DNA from: Symsagittifera roscoffensis
Taxonomy: Eukaryota > Xenacoelomorpha > Acoela > Convolutidae
DNA: 64,000 nt
Assembly (NCBI RefSeq): GCF_963678635.1
Contig: NW_026971334.1
Coordinates: 94,169-158,168, forward strand
Direction of reading: 5' to 3'
Shown here: in pieces, positions 41,864-52,608 of the stretch
How the letters are laid out: each line of letters opens with the position of its first letter
Position numbering within the stretch: position 1 is the first letter of the stretch
Notes under the pieces: generated by a model
What the model saw: only the letters and a program-made list of their open reading frames with translations
Databases searched by the model: none
Told to the model about the DNA's origin: nothing
Translations under genes and position numbers: made by a program

Positions 41864-42550
41864 TTATTTGTCTCTTTCAGAATCAAACATTTTTGAAAGT
41901 TCTTGCGTGAGCCTCTCCCAATCTGATTTTTTTTCTAGTGATTTTTTTTCTGCGCCATCTAGTGTCGCTTGTATTAACGCTGTGCGTCTATGTATCCAAT
42001 TTTGATGGAGTGGTGTATTGATTGGTTCAGGTCCTATATTTATGATTAAAATTGCTGTGACTGCATTTAAATAATCTTCTACTGAATATTCAGGGTCTGT
42101 TTCTGCAAATAGCATTAATGGTTTGTTTGATGTTATTGACGATCCTCCCATTAGATATGGATTCATCGTCACTGGGAGTTGTTCTGCGGCATTTGGTATT
42201 TGTGAGGAATTTGTCAGTTGATTTTTTGTTATTTCATGTTGTTCTAGGTAATATGGTAGTGGTATTTCATTTTGCATTTGTGTTGGTTGGTAAGAATGCA
42301 TACTCATTGGGTTTTGTGATTGTGCAGATTGATAAGATTGTGTATTAATTGGTTTTTGTATATGTATTGGTTGTTGACTCTGTATTTCTGTTGAGTTTTG
42401 TGGGTAAATCTTCACATTTTGAGATGATTGAAATTGTCGCGGTCTTTGTGTGCAATATTCTTGAGTGTATGGTGCAAAAATATCTGGTTGAAAGTAATCA
42501 TCATCAAATGATAAGTAATTTGTATAATAAGGTGTTCGTTGCTTATTCAT
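41864..42550 (-). CDS. gag: Element B Gag, N-terminal and capsid part (228 aa)
   Basis: The ATG at 42548-42550 begins a Tyr/Phe/Gln-rich N-terminal part with repeated IQKPINTQSYQSAQSQNP-like units, followed by a capsid-like helical segment (YSVEDYLNAVTAILI, HQNWIHRRTALIQATLDGAEKK, WERLTQELSKMFD). The order of aspartate-Tyr-Leu, Trp-Ile-His-Arg and Leu-Gly/Asp-Ala resembles gypsy/errantivirus Gag. The B particle shell protein would come from here. Confidence 0.6.
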   Translation of the reverse strand: MNKQRTPYYTNYLSFDDDYFQPDIFAPYTQEYCTQRPRQFQSSQNVKIYPQNSTEIQSQQPIHIQKPINTQSYQSAQSQNPMSMHSYQPTQMQNEIPLPYYLEQHEITKNQLTNSSQIPNAAEQLPVTMNPYLMGGSSITSNKPLMLFAETDPEYSVEDYLNAVTAILIINIGPEPINTPLHQNWIHRRTALIQATLDGAEKKSLEKKSDWERLTQELSKMFDSERDK

Positions 42551-42650
42551 ATTTTGTTGAAAAAATGGGTAATTTTCACTATAATCTTATGGAGGGTGTG
42601 GATAATCTTGGAAGTTTACTGAGTTGGTTGATGGGGAGATTTCAATAGTG

Positions 42651-44250
42651 AGAATATACGTGGCTCTGCATTTTTTTTCGAGGAGGTTGATTTGATTATG
42701 ATGGATTTACGTAATTATAGTTGTGTTCTGCAAAATTGTTTCTTGTGAACGTTTTTCGTGTTTTTGACGGTTTTGTCATTGGTCTATATGTCTGATAGTC
42801 CATATGTGAATATTTTGGAGCAACTGAAAGTTTAACGATTGGTTGTTATGTTACTTGTGATAGTGTGGGATTTTTTTTCTCGGTGTTGTGAGATTTGGAT
42901 GTATTGGTGAGATACTTTGCTGTGTAGGAATATTTCTTCATTTATGAAGTGTGGTGGTGTTTGAATAACGAAAATTTAAGTGAAAAGAAAATAAAAGCCA
43001 CTTTTATTGTATCCGAGACTACGTTATGCACACAAAATTTTCAATTTTGCATGCAAAAAAAAATTTTCGAAAATTTTTTTTTTTTGCGTACGAAATTCGA
43101 TTTGCAGTTTAAAAAAAAATAAAAATTTTTTGGGGCAATTTTTCAAGGTTACTTGAAAATTTTTTTGTGTCGCCATCAAAAAAAAACAGTGGTTCTTACA
43201 ATTGTTTCAACTATTTCTTCATTTATAAATGTGATGGTGTTTGAATATCTTGTTGTGTAAGATTTTTAGTTCCATTGAGATTTTCCTGATGTATAACAGT
43301 TGAATTTAAGCTCTGATTTTGTGTATCAGGTAAGAATGAATTATAATTTAAAGGTGTTGCATCAATTGTTAGTGGAATTACTTTTACATAATCTTTGTGA
43401 AAAGATATTGAACTTATTGTTTGACTTGAGATGTCTACTGGGATGTTTAGAAACAATGGATGAGACCATTCAGGGTCCCAAACATAATCTGATTGTTCTG
43501 CAATGACGGTGTCGTCATTGGTACTTTGAGGTCTAAAGGTTTTTTCTTGCTTGTTCAATTAAATCGATATTATGTGTGAAATAATCAATTATAAACCATG
43601 CTAGTATTTTTTGTAAATCTTGTTTAACATTTTGTGAGACATCATTACTGGTAAAATTTTCACGGATTGAGTTTAAAAGTGTTGAAAATGCGGCGATTTT
43701 TTTTCTTGATTTTGTGTGTCTTGATGTTTGAACTGGTGATGTACTTTGAGCTTCTGTTCTTTCTATAATAGATAAATAACTATATATTATTGCGAAAACT
43801 TCGTTAGTGAATATTGAGTTTGCTCTCTGTGAATTTTGATATTGTATGCTTTTGATATATTCTGTGAAAACCTTCGAAAATTCTAAATCAATATATCAAT
43901 ATCGTCTGTTTGGATAACATATTTACTATGAAATGTTCTTGGTGTATTGATTTCTATGGTGTAGATTCCATATTGTTGTGTTAGGTTACATATTTCTTTT
44001 AAATAATGTTCTATAATTTGTCTTTTGATTTTTATTTCTGGGAATTCTGCTTCTTTACGTGGGCTGATTCCTCGTTCAAATAAGTTTGCGAGTAAGTTTT
44101 TCCAAAATCGTGTTTGTCCTCTATCAGTGAGTGAATTTATAAACAATGGAAAAACTACTTCTTCGTCTGGACTTTCGTCACTTTGAGTGTTGCTCATTTT
44201 TTCGTTAGATGACTTCTAATACATAATTTTCAATGTGCCTGATTGGTTGA
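42651..44250 (-). pseudogene. Element B 5' coding and leader remnants
   Basis: Two minus-strand frames are worth noting: 43223-43558 (111 aa; DYVWDPEWSHPLFLNIPVD) and 43883-44197 (104 aa; LFINSLTDRGQTRFWKNLLANLF), both polar and unrecognised. They may be an ORF upstream of Gag. Between them lies very AT-rich sequence (43010-43190) with A and T runs and short inverted repeats built on AAAATTTT, unlikely to code. Confidence 0.35.
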
Positions 44251-45896
44251 TTCCAATTGTATAGATGTACTGGTTTGTGTTTGTATATCTTTTTTATTCT
44301 TTTTTCTCCTTGTTTTGATGAGTATGATGTGGCTTCTGAATCGGAAAAATATATTTGATCATGGACTGGGCAATTTTTATTCACTGAAGCTTTTAATTTT
44401 TATAGTGCGTCTAGATTACTGACTTCTGATTCAGAGAATGCATTTCTATGCTTTAAAAATCTTCTTCGTGTTATTTATCTTTGTTTACTCATAATTTTTC
44501 TTTTTATTTTTTGTCGTTTTGTTCGAATGTATTCAACTGTTTGTGTATACGGGGTAATTACAAGATCATAATTTGGGTTGTTTTTTTCACAATTGTGTAG
44601 TGCGATTGTTTGTTTATTTCCTAGATTTTTCAATGACATAAGTTTTAAGATGAGGGATGCAATAATGTTTTTGTGATTTTAATTTCCTAGACTGTTAGAC
44701 CTCACGATTTTTTGGTTAGCTTAACCTGGGTCTTTTGTTGAGGGTTGGAGAGAAAAGTATATCAATTCCGGAGAATGATTTTTACTTTCTCGTGACTAGT
44801 ATAAGCTAAGGTGTTAACTTACTTAATCTTACATAGGGGTAGTGATTGTGTTCAAGGGTTAGAGAATAGTAAATCGACCCACAAGTTTCAGGTATAATTA
44901 GAACGCAAGTAGTTCGTTAGATACTATTTTTAAATTTACTAAGTTCAAGATTTATCCTGGCTCAGGTAAGAAGAAGGTTCAAGTGAAGGGTGAATAACCG
45001 AAGTTCTTCACTGTTCAGCCTAACTAGATTGGTTAGAGTGATTAAAAAATTTCTTTTAGTCCTGGGTCTTTTGAAAAGGTTGGATAGTGAATCTACGTGT
45101 GAGGTCGTTAGACACTTGATAAGTGGGTGGGGGAGAACAAAATTGTTCTTTTTGATCCAAGGATATAAAATTTATAAAGTAGAAAATTTTTTAAGATCGA
45201 AGGAAAGCCTTGATGATCTGGTTTAGGATTTAAAAAAGTTTAGGATAAGCCTTTTTTGAAATAATTTAATTTAATTGATAAAAGTTTTAGTTTTGTATGA
45301 TATTAGTTGATTTATGATTGCTGATATGTTCAGGTGATGAAGCTGGGAATGACAGGATGATTTATCTATTAACAATTTATTGTCATGCTGCTATGTTTTT
45401 TTTTCGTTTTCGATGAATAAATTCTTCAAGTATCTTTTTATATATTACTGCAGAGTTGGAGGAAACGATTTGAGATGTTTTATCAATCCTTATTGTACAA
45501 TAGTAATTTTATCTAGCGCTTGAAATAATCATTGAAGTTTTCTTCAAGGATTTTATGTTTGCAAATGAAAATCTAAATTCTTTGCTAGTAAGATTCTAAA
45601 TATAAAAGTTTGTGATGGCTTTTGCCGTACGACCATGAAACTAAACGGTAAGTTTCTATGCAGTCGTATGTCGTCGTCGTCTCTTGTCCGAGGTCTTTTT
45701 TCAATACCGGGTAATTCTAGTATTGTACGGAATAGCGGCTCTGATCTATTGAGTCGTAGAGACATTTCAATTAAGTTATTGTTGTGTAACATTTTGAAAA
45801 TGTCTTGCCTATTTTCTAATCTATTTTTGGTTAATTCTAAGCTATTAAGGTCTTATTCGAGACTTATGGTCGCACCAGATGAGTTAGGTCCTTGAG
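44251..45896 (-). other. Element B leader and probable inner part of its 5' LTR
   Basis: No credible gene is seen. The small frames here (44990-45226 on plus, 45553-45792 on minus) lack motifs. By position it should hold B's leader and the 3' part of its 5' LTR, but no second full LTR is in the window to set the boundary. Confidence 0.35.
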
Positions 45897-46173
45897 GTTA
45901 ACTCATAGAGTAATTTCGGATAGGGTACACCGTCTGCTGGTCACGCTATTTTATTTTCGGCCGGAAACATTCGTGCAACTTCTTAGTCTAATACCGATCC
46001 TAATCTTACTCTTATATCTACTAGTCTCAGGGTGTTTAACTAGTCTCTGCTAGGCTCAATAGATCTAGAGTATTCTGGCTTATTGCGACTGCTGAAGTTC
46101 ACTTGGAGAGGTAACTAATTTCTAAGTTAAATTCAAATCTCTCTGGTGCTGAAATTACAAGTAATTTCAGCAC
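45897..46173 (-). repeat. Element B LTR outer segment (5' LTR)
   Basis: It aligns with 50453-50690 with moderate divergence. Shared strings include CTCATAGAGTAATTT, GTGCAACTTCTTA, TCTAATACCGATC and CAATAGATCTAG in the same order and spacing. On the minus strand it lies upstream of B Gag, and the 50453-50690 copy lies downstream of B2 envelope-like sequence, the arrangement expected of 5' and 3' LTRs of one family. Confidence 0.65.
46146..46173. repeat. 13-bp palindrome at the edge of the B LTR
   Basis: GTGCTGAAATTAC-AA-GTAATTTCAGCAC is a perfect inverted repeat with a 2-bp centre. The left arm is within the LTR-like sequence and the right arm just outside it. The second copy at about 50690 lacks it. 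Confidence 0.85.
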
Positions 46174-46938
46174 TTACAAATAAGTGGGTTGTTAGTTAGA
46201 TGGATCATGATTGGTTAAAATTAAATTTTTTATAGTGATAAAATACCTAATTTATATCCAATAATAAAATTTAGTTTAGATCAGGTTCCACTACTGCATT
46301 TGGACATAAAATTCTCTTGCAAAATTGTACCAATCGTATTGGGTTGAGCTATTTGCCATAAAAGCGCTCTTTGAAGCACGCTTTCAGCTGCTACGAAAAC
46401 TCGGAAAAAAGTGTTTTCGTAATCCAAAAGAGATCTGAGCTTTTTTAAAAACTCCTACACGCGATCATCTTTTTTCATCAGACTCGCATTTTACTGCTAT
46501 CCATGTTTATTTTGACTTAGAGATGCTGCGATAACCCAGGAGGGAGTTTGACGTGATTCTTCAAAACGTTTAATAAGAAATTTAACCTCAGACTTTTCAA
46601 TATGCGTAATTATCAGTATCCCCAAAAAGAATTTGTCAAAACTACTTTAAGTTGATAGAGAGAATGAAGCGGTATTTAAATTTCAGCTGGAAAACCTTTA
46701 TGTAAACTTTGCTTTCGGGCTTTAAAGTTTCTCGCGCATTTTCTTCAAAATTATTTTTTGATACAGGGACTTGAATTTTGTTTGCCAAAATGAATTTATG
46801 TTTGACTTGAACTATATTTGAAATTCAAACAGTGAGCAACACTAAGTTGAGCTTCCTGAACCTAAAAAAAGTTCAATTTGTCCACTGACAAAGGTACGCA
46901 AATTTTCAAGCTCTAATATTCAATATATATTTGCTAAC
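46174..46938. other. Intergenic or intronic sequence, nothing recognised
   Basis: AT-rich unique-looking sequence without long frames, LTR similarity or repeats. If the exon called at 46939-47036 is real, this would be part of its first intron. Confidence 0.4.
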
Positions 46939-47036
46939 CTGATCTCTTGTAGACTCTCAGGTGTCTCGTAAATAGCGTTTTGAAGCTGTTCCAGATCTCC
47001 ATCCAGAATGCTTAGAATCGGATTTTCACGGCTCAT
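46939..47036 (-). CDS. Candidate first coding exon of a host gene (32 codons plus 2 nt)
   Basis: On the minus strand an ATG (47036-47034) opens a short frame, MSRENPILSILDGDLEQLQN, continuing through AIYETPESLQEI. It then meets TCAG|GTTAGC, a fair 5' splice site (GT at 46938-46937). Unspliced, the frame stops five codons later. Local composition is less AT-rich and more codon-like than its surroundings. The DGDLEQLQNAI pattern recalls the first helix of ankyrin-repeat proteins, but this is weak. No second exon was located, and chance cannot be excluded. Confidence 0.35.
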
Positions 47037-47338
47037 TTTCAAATAATAACAAAGAAAGCTTGTTTTGCGGGCGTAAATGTACAGAATGTGGTCGCGCTTC
47101 GATTTTTCACGTCTGTTTGCTGAGTTTATGCGTATTTTTTAATCATCAAAAATCTTATATCTATATGTATTATAACAGCTAACAAACTTATCAAGCACGT
47201 GTAAAGTTCGGCCAGTCATTGCATCTGCAGCGTTGCTTGTGAGTTTAACTAGCTATTAAAAATGTATCTTTGAATGTATTTTATTTTGTAGCCACCAAGC
47301 TGTAATTTTAATACTTTTATGCCAGTAACTAATTTTCT

Positions 47339-47351
47339 GTTGCCAAGCAAC
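47339..47351 (-). promoter_or_regulatory. RFX-type X-box (GTTGCCAAGCAAC)
   Basis: The string fits the RFX half-sites GTNRCC and RGYAAC with a 1-nt spacer and lies next to a CpG-bearing GCGCGC. It is about 300 bp upstream of the candidate minus-strand ATG. X-boxes often mark ciliary genes in animals. The association with this exon is inference. Confidence 0.35.
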
Positions 47352-47655
47352 GCGCGCCAAAAAAGGCTCAGGTGAAACCTGCAACACCCCAAATCCGACA
47401 AACTAACGCACATTTCATAGCGTAGAAATTAAAATTGACGTTGAAATTCCAGCTTATCTTGATTTCAGCAATGGCAAATTGGAGGCATATCAAAATATAA
47501 AGTGAAGTATTTCAGTGCGCCAGTTTAAAGCCTTTAAAGGGTCAAAAACTCGTTTTTCATATAACTTCTCAAAAAAATGGGGTCACAGATGCATTTTAAA
47601 ATCAGCAATTAAATGTAAGTTAAACTTAGACTTAAATTGAACTTAAAGTACTTAG
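47352..47655. other. No gene seen
   Basis: AT-rich sequence between the X-box-like motif and the first repeat unit. No frames, repeats or RNA features stand out. Confidence 0.4.
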
Positions 47656-49470
47656 GTATATGCCCGTTGATTGAAATGAAAATTGTACACAAACAAAACT
47701 TATGGCATAAACTTCATACTTTTGGCTTACGAAAAAACATAAAATTATATTTTTGCGAGGAAAAAACGTGGTTTCTGAACCAATAAGCTAAAGTTAACAA
47801 AACAAAACTTGCGATACAGCACAGACATAAAAACCTGAGAAAATTAAAACAAAAAGAAAAATTTTACGGAAAAAAACTACAGAAGTTTAAATTTTCTTGT
47901 GTCTCGATACAAGATAACTCTAGAAAAAAATGCCAACAATTGAATTTTAATTTAGCAAACGAACAAGCCTTACAAGTTTCAATTACCACCAGAAACTACT
48001 ATGAAAAAGACTTGCCAATGCAACTACAATGAAAAATGCTTACATCTCAGGCAATGTCCATAATGTGGCAACTAAGCCGACCAAACTTAAGCAGACAAAA
48101 AGAAAACTGATCATTCAAATTTTGCCGAAAATACTTTTTCAGTTGCATGAATTCTGAATAAAAAAACAAGCACCGACCATTACTCAAACCCAGAACAATA
48201 GGTGCAAATGCGACAGTATTATCTCTAAGGCCAAGTAAATTGAGCCTGCAAGATGTTAAGTTTCAAAATAAAGAAAATGTCTGCAAAGAGAAGATAATAA
48301 AGAAGAAAAGATGTGTAAATTGTTAACCTGAAAGTTTCTGGGTCTCGGTTACAAGAAACTTGCTCTCAGAAATTTGAAAAGGAAATGATACAAAATCAGA
48401 ACTCGTAAAATTGAGAGTTACAAGAATAAGTGAAAAAAATCCAAGTACAGTAAAGGTTTTCCAATTCGAAAAAAAAACCTTCAGACAAAACAAAAACATA
48501 GAAACCACGTTTTTCCCTCGCAAAAATATAATTTTATGCTTTTTCGTGAGCCAAAAATATGAAATTTATGCCATAAGTTTTGTTTATGTAAAATTTTAAT
48601 TTCAATTCAATTAGCATTTACCTAAATTTCATATTTTTGGCTCACGAAAAAGCATAAAATTATATTTTTGCGAGGGAAAAACGTGGTTTCTAAACCAATA
48701 AGCTTAAATTCAAAACCATTCCAAACAATTAAACAGCTAAAACTAACAAAACGAAACTTGCGATACAGCACAAACATGAAACCTGAGAAAATTTAAAACA
48801 AAAAGAAAAATTCTACGGAAAAAAGCTACGGAAGTTCCATTTTTCTTGTGTCTCGATACAAGATAACTCTAGGCAAAAATGCCAACTATTCAATTTCAAA
48901 TTAGCGCGCGAAATGGCCTTACAAGTTTTACTTACCACCAGAAAATACAGTGAAAAAGACTTGCCATTGCAACTACAAGGAAAACTACTTACATCTCAAG
49001 CAAGGTCCATGATGTGGCAACTAAGCCGACCAAATTTAAGCAGACAAAAGGAAAACCGATCATTCGAATTTTGCCGAAGATTCTTTTTCGATTACATTCT
49101 GAACAAAAAAACAAGCACCGGCCAATACTCAAACCCATACCAATAGGTGCAAATGCGACGGTGTTACCTCTAGGCCAAGTAAAGTTGAGCCTGCAAGATG
49201 CTAAGTTTCAAAATAAAGAAAATGTCTGCAACGAGAAGAGAATAAAGAAGAAAAGATGTGTAAGCTGTTAACCTGAAAAATTCTAGGTCTCGATTACAAG
49301 ACACTTGCTCTCAGAATTTCTAAAAGGGAATGATGCAAAATCAGAACTTGTGAAATTGAGAGTTGCAAGAATAAGTGAAAACTTGTTCCAAGTACAGTAA
49401 AAGTTTTCCAATCCAAAAAAACCTTCAGAACGAAACAAAACATTGAAACTAAGCTGCGAAAATTAATCAG
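47656..49470. repeat. Two diverged direct repeats of about 0.85 kb (47656-48501 and 48623-49470)
   Basis: Both units begin with CATA..TTTGGC..ACGAAAAA.CATAAAATTATATTTTTGCGAGG and continue through CTTGCGATACAGCAC, TGTGTCTCGATACAAGATAACTCTAG, TGGCAACTAAGCCGACCAAA and AATAGGTGCAAATGCGAC in the same order. They differ by scattered substitutions and small indels. No transposase or RT is seen. Small frames inside (48913-49146, 49014-49271) are not shared intact between units. The origin may be a non-autonomous repeat or a local duplication. Confidence 0.8.
48502..48689. repeat. Perfect 67-bp inverted repeat with 54-bp centre
   Basis: Arms 48502-48568 and 48623-48689 are exact reverse complements by eye, starting AAACCACGTTTTTCCC on the left and ending GGGAAAAACGTGGTTT on the right. 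The right arm is the beginning of repeat unit 2, so the left arm is an inverted copy of that beginning. A transcript could form a long hairpin. Confidence 0.9.
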
Positions 49471-49524
49471 AGAAACAATTGTACCACATTTCAACATTTC
49501 CAAAAAAAACATTACCTGAAAAAA

Positions 49525-49593
49525 TGGCCCGACCGCAATCGAACCCAGGATTTGTTTCCTCTAAGCAAGAGTGTTACCTTCGCACTAAAAGGG
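49525..49593 (-). tRNA. tRNA-like relic (tRNA pseudogene or tRNA-derived SINE head)
   Basis: On the minus strand a near-consensus B box (GGTTCGATTGC) is preceded at tRNA-like distance by an anticodon-like arm (CTC-TTGCTTA-GAG, anticodon GCT) and an A-box-like TTAGTGCGAAGG. It ends GGTCGGGCCA and is followed by a T run (Pol III-terminator-like). The 5' acceptor strand does not pair with the 3' strand and the T stem is imperfect, so it is not a working tRNA. Confidence 0.35.
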
Positions 49594-50446
49594 TGAAGAA
49601 GTTAATACACGAAACTTGATTGCTAAAGCAAGTTGATCAAATGATTCCTTGATTTTGTTAGACGAGTTTCTTACCAGCAAAACAATATTTGTTCCGATTT
49701 GAAAGCTCTTGCAAATTGCAAGAGTAATTGAAACTACATGGTTCTTACATATGACATCTAGAATGTATTAATTGCTTCTAAATTTTTAATTTGAAAAAAT
49801 TCACCTCCTTTATATTTTTTCAATTTTTTGATTGCTTGTATGCAATGAAGTTAATTGAAAATTTGACAGAAGATGAAAGATACTCTTGATTTAATTACTA
49901 TCTTCCGGAGTTAGGTGCTCCAACAAAATATCAAAATAAATGACTTAACGTTACAATTGTGGAAGATAAATTGTTTCGTGTAGTAAAATTGGAAGATTGT
50001 GGAAGATAAATGCGTAGTAAAAGTACATGCGCGCAAAAAACGGTATGAATTGGGCTTTAAACTTGGAGGTCGAAAAAAAACACTACAAAACCAATTGAAG
50101 AAACTAGGGCTACGGCCAGATTGGGAACCAGGCCTCCTGGAATATATTTGCACTACTTTCATGCATGCTTTACTCTTAGGCATCAGGCAGCAACAGTGCT
50201 TTTAAATAAAAACTATAACTTTATTTGGTTGTGTAGCTGCCGAATGATTTGCACAAAAAATGCTAATTTTGTTGAGAAAAAGTTGATGTTCCATCAAAAC
50301 TACAACCACAAGGTCGCTTCCAATCAGCTTCCAAATATTAACCAATCAGCTTGCCTTCAATTCACTTGCGATACAAGGAAATATAAATTCTGCCAATTGA
50401 TAAAGATACGCACTTGCAAGATACAAAGAAACAAAATTATGTTGTG
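49594..50446. other. No gene recognised
   Basis: AT-rich sequence. A 68-residue basic frame at 49999-50205 on plus (RKKRYELGFKLGGRKK) and overlapping frames on both strands have no recognisable motif. I see nothing that supports a gene. Confidence 0.35.
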
Positions 50447-50452
50447 GATCAC

Positions 50453-50690
50453 TCATAGAGTAATTTTAGATAAGGTATACCGTCTGTTCGTCACGATATC
50501 TTATTTTCGGTCGGATAGGTTTGTGCAACTTCTTACTCTAATACCGATCTTAACTTACTCTTTTATCCACTAGTCTCAATAGATCTAGTGTATACTGGTA
50601 TTTGGGAGTTCGATATCTGGAACTGTTCTGAAGGAGAACAACTGATTTCTAAATTATATTTAAATTGTTCTGTTGCTGAAACTATGAATA
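50453..50690 (-). repeat. Element B2 LTR segment (3' LTR, partial)
   Basis: It is homologous to 45897-46173 (see there). Similarity begins abruptly at CTCATAGAGTAATTTTAG; to its left the two loci are unrelated, so this LTR is truncated or the deeper sequence has been replaced. Confidence 0.6.
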
Positions 50691-51931
50691 TTTAGGCAAT
50701 TTTAATTCGCAAGTTCGTATTTTTGAATTTTACTACAGAATTAATAATTTACTGCGTTTCCTATTAAATTTATGTCACTTGGATATTTCAGTTCATTGTT
50801 AGATCAAAAATGAAAAAATTAAATGAGTTTTTGATTTTTAGTTTGATTTCATTCTTTTAGATTAATGACTGGTGAAATCTAAAAAAGAAAGTGAAAAACA
50901 TGTATAAGAATGGTGAGAGTCTTTTGTATTTGTGTTAGTAGTAGTACGAGAATTCATATTTACGACGGTTCTGTTTCAGGGAAAAATCCATGGTGGCAGT
51001 TAGATTTGATTGTGTCCGATGTTACTTGAAGCTTGGCAAGCATGCGGATTACGTTTTTAGTGCGAAGCAGTGGCCAAAGAAGTTCAAGCGCTCTGATGAT
51101 AATTATTTCTTCGGTAATTGTTGAAACTAAGTTATAATGTTATGGATGTTTTCGAGTAGGGCTAACTCACCGGGCTGTATGTATTCGTGAGAGATTATGA
51201 TGGAGCGTGGATCGTCGAGTGAAAAGGTGTTAGTCAGTGGGCGAAATTTATACTTTTGTCGGACGGGATCATTATTACAGAGGATGCTGTATAAATTAGG
51301 GCTTTTGATGCAATACGTGAATTTTTTTTTAAAATGGTGATGTGTTTTTGAGTTAATGAACGAAAATTTATTATGCGGATTGCGGGATGGTGAATTGTGA
51401 ATGTAATTTTTTTGTATAGAATTAAATTATGTGTATGTGTCAGTTAGTTTTGTTTTTAACATCATCTCGTTAAAACATCATCTAGGAAGTTAAATGTTAA
51501 AACGCAGTGGTAAAATGTTTTAAAGAATGGCTCGTAAGCTTTGGTGTTTGTTTGTGCATGAGCGATTATGTTATCAAAATAATTATTAGTACTGTCTAAA
51601 TGAAATATATATTCTGATTTAGGGAAAAAATTTCCTGTTATTTGAGGGATATTGTTAAGGTCGTCGTCAAGTGGAAAAATTTCCATATATCTGGTAACAG
51701 CATGTTCGTAATGGTTAATAGAAATTCGATTTGCACGGAGTGCTATGAATCTGTTTAATATTTAATCTAAACCTATGGTGGTGAATCGATTTTCGCGAAG
51801 TTCAGTGGTGAGTTGATCAATAATGGAATCACAAAGTTCGGTTTTTTCGGGTTTACTTTTCAACGGGAGTTTTAGTGGGTTTGTGAACCTGTAGTAGGTG
51901 ATCCAGGAGAGTGTTAGGAGGAGAACACTTT
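50691..51931 (-). pseudogene. Element B2 fragment, C-terminal conserved region
   Basis: A minus-strand frame at 51462-51686 (74 aa; MEIFPLDDDLNNIPQ) and the broken frame just upstream (about 51780-51910, with TYYRFTNPLKLPL) match in order and character the C-terminal block at 218-775 of the first B copy, though well diverged. It is followed on the minus strand by a partial LTR. The proximal part of this B copy is replaced by the rearranged junction and element A2. Confidence 0.5.
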
Positions 51932-52112
51932 CGTCAATGAATGGTGCGTGATGATTTTCATTACGTCAATGAATGGTGCGTGATGATTTCCAGAGATGTA
52001 TGTCGTGCAATGTGGCGGATTGCACGACATACATTCTTCTGCAGAGAGGACACAGCTGGCAGATCAGCTGTGTCCTCTCTGCAGCTGATCTGCCAGCTAC
52101 AGAGAGGACACA
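51932..52112. other. Rearranged junction between B2 and A2
   Basis: The junction holds a 26-bp direct repeat with a 32-bp period (51932-51957 and 51964-51989). It also has a perfect 16-bp inverted repeat with a 7-bp centre (51996-52011 and 52019-52034), 18-bp and 16-bp interlocking inverted repeats (52041-52058 with 52065-52082; 52054-52069 with 52083-52098), and a third copy of CAGAGAGGACACA at 52100-52112. 52011-52033 copies 23 bp of the A2 zinc-knuckle sequence at 53050-53072. Element A homology proper starts at about 52100. Confidence 0.85.
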
Positions 52113-52608
52113 AGGTAATAGAGTGGACTTCGTGGAGCCTCAAAGGAACAAACGACAGTCAACACCGTTACCAGCAACCCGGGAGGCCGCGATTACGGCA
52201 CCGGTGGGGGCCAGGGCTATTATAAAAAATGGAACAGTGAACACAACCTGTGGTCCAGGGGCCTCCACGACTCACAACAACGTGGGACCGGATGCCATGA
52301 CATGGGCAAGCACCTGTGAAATGATGAACAGGACGCTAGAAGCCTTCGCCACAAGGAATACCGACTCGAGTGACAGAGGAAGCAACAAATCCAGGAAAAC
52401 CTTCAAGAAACCGAAGGAGTTCAAAGATGATTCAGATGGATGCATTGACACTTGGGTAGAAGTCATGAGGTTGCACTTAGAACAAGACAACTTGAACGAT
52501 GAGAGGCAAGCATGCACAGCGATACTGAGCAATCTGGAAGGCACGGCATTTGAAATGCGTGGTTGCAAAGAAAGAAGAGGAACGCGACACAGCGGACAAA
52601 ATCTTTGA
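51973..52608 (+). pseudogene. gag: Gag of A2, N-terminal part
   Basis: Element-derived coding starts at about 52112 (RVDFVEPQRNKRQS). The residues before that are junction sequence. At the site where A1 has a TGA (6394), A2 reads AGA. It includes CIDTWVEVMRLHLEQ. One extra base near 52548 shifts the frame into the next entry. Confidence 0.75.

Noticed and set aside
49911-50205. Overlapping 90-aa minus and 68-aa plus frames
   Set aside because: They are complementary readings of the same stretch with basic low-complexity content. No support for either as a gene.
50121-50573. 150-aa plus-strand frame
   Set aside because: It runs from unique AT-rich sequence into the B2 LTR on the opposite strand and has no motif, so it is a chance frame.
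51973-52111. 5' LTR or true N-terminus of the A2 Gag
   Set aside because: There is no TGTGCC...TTACA similarity. The sequence is a rearranged foldback junction that happens to keep a frame open.
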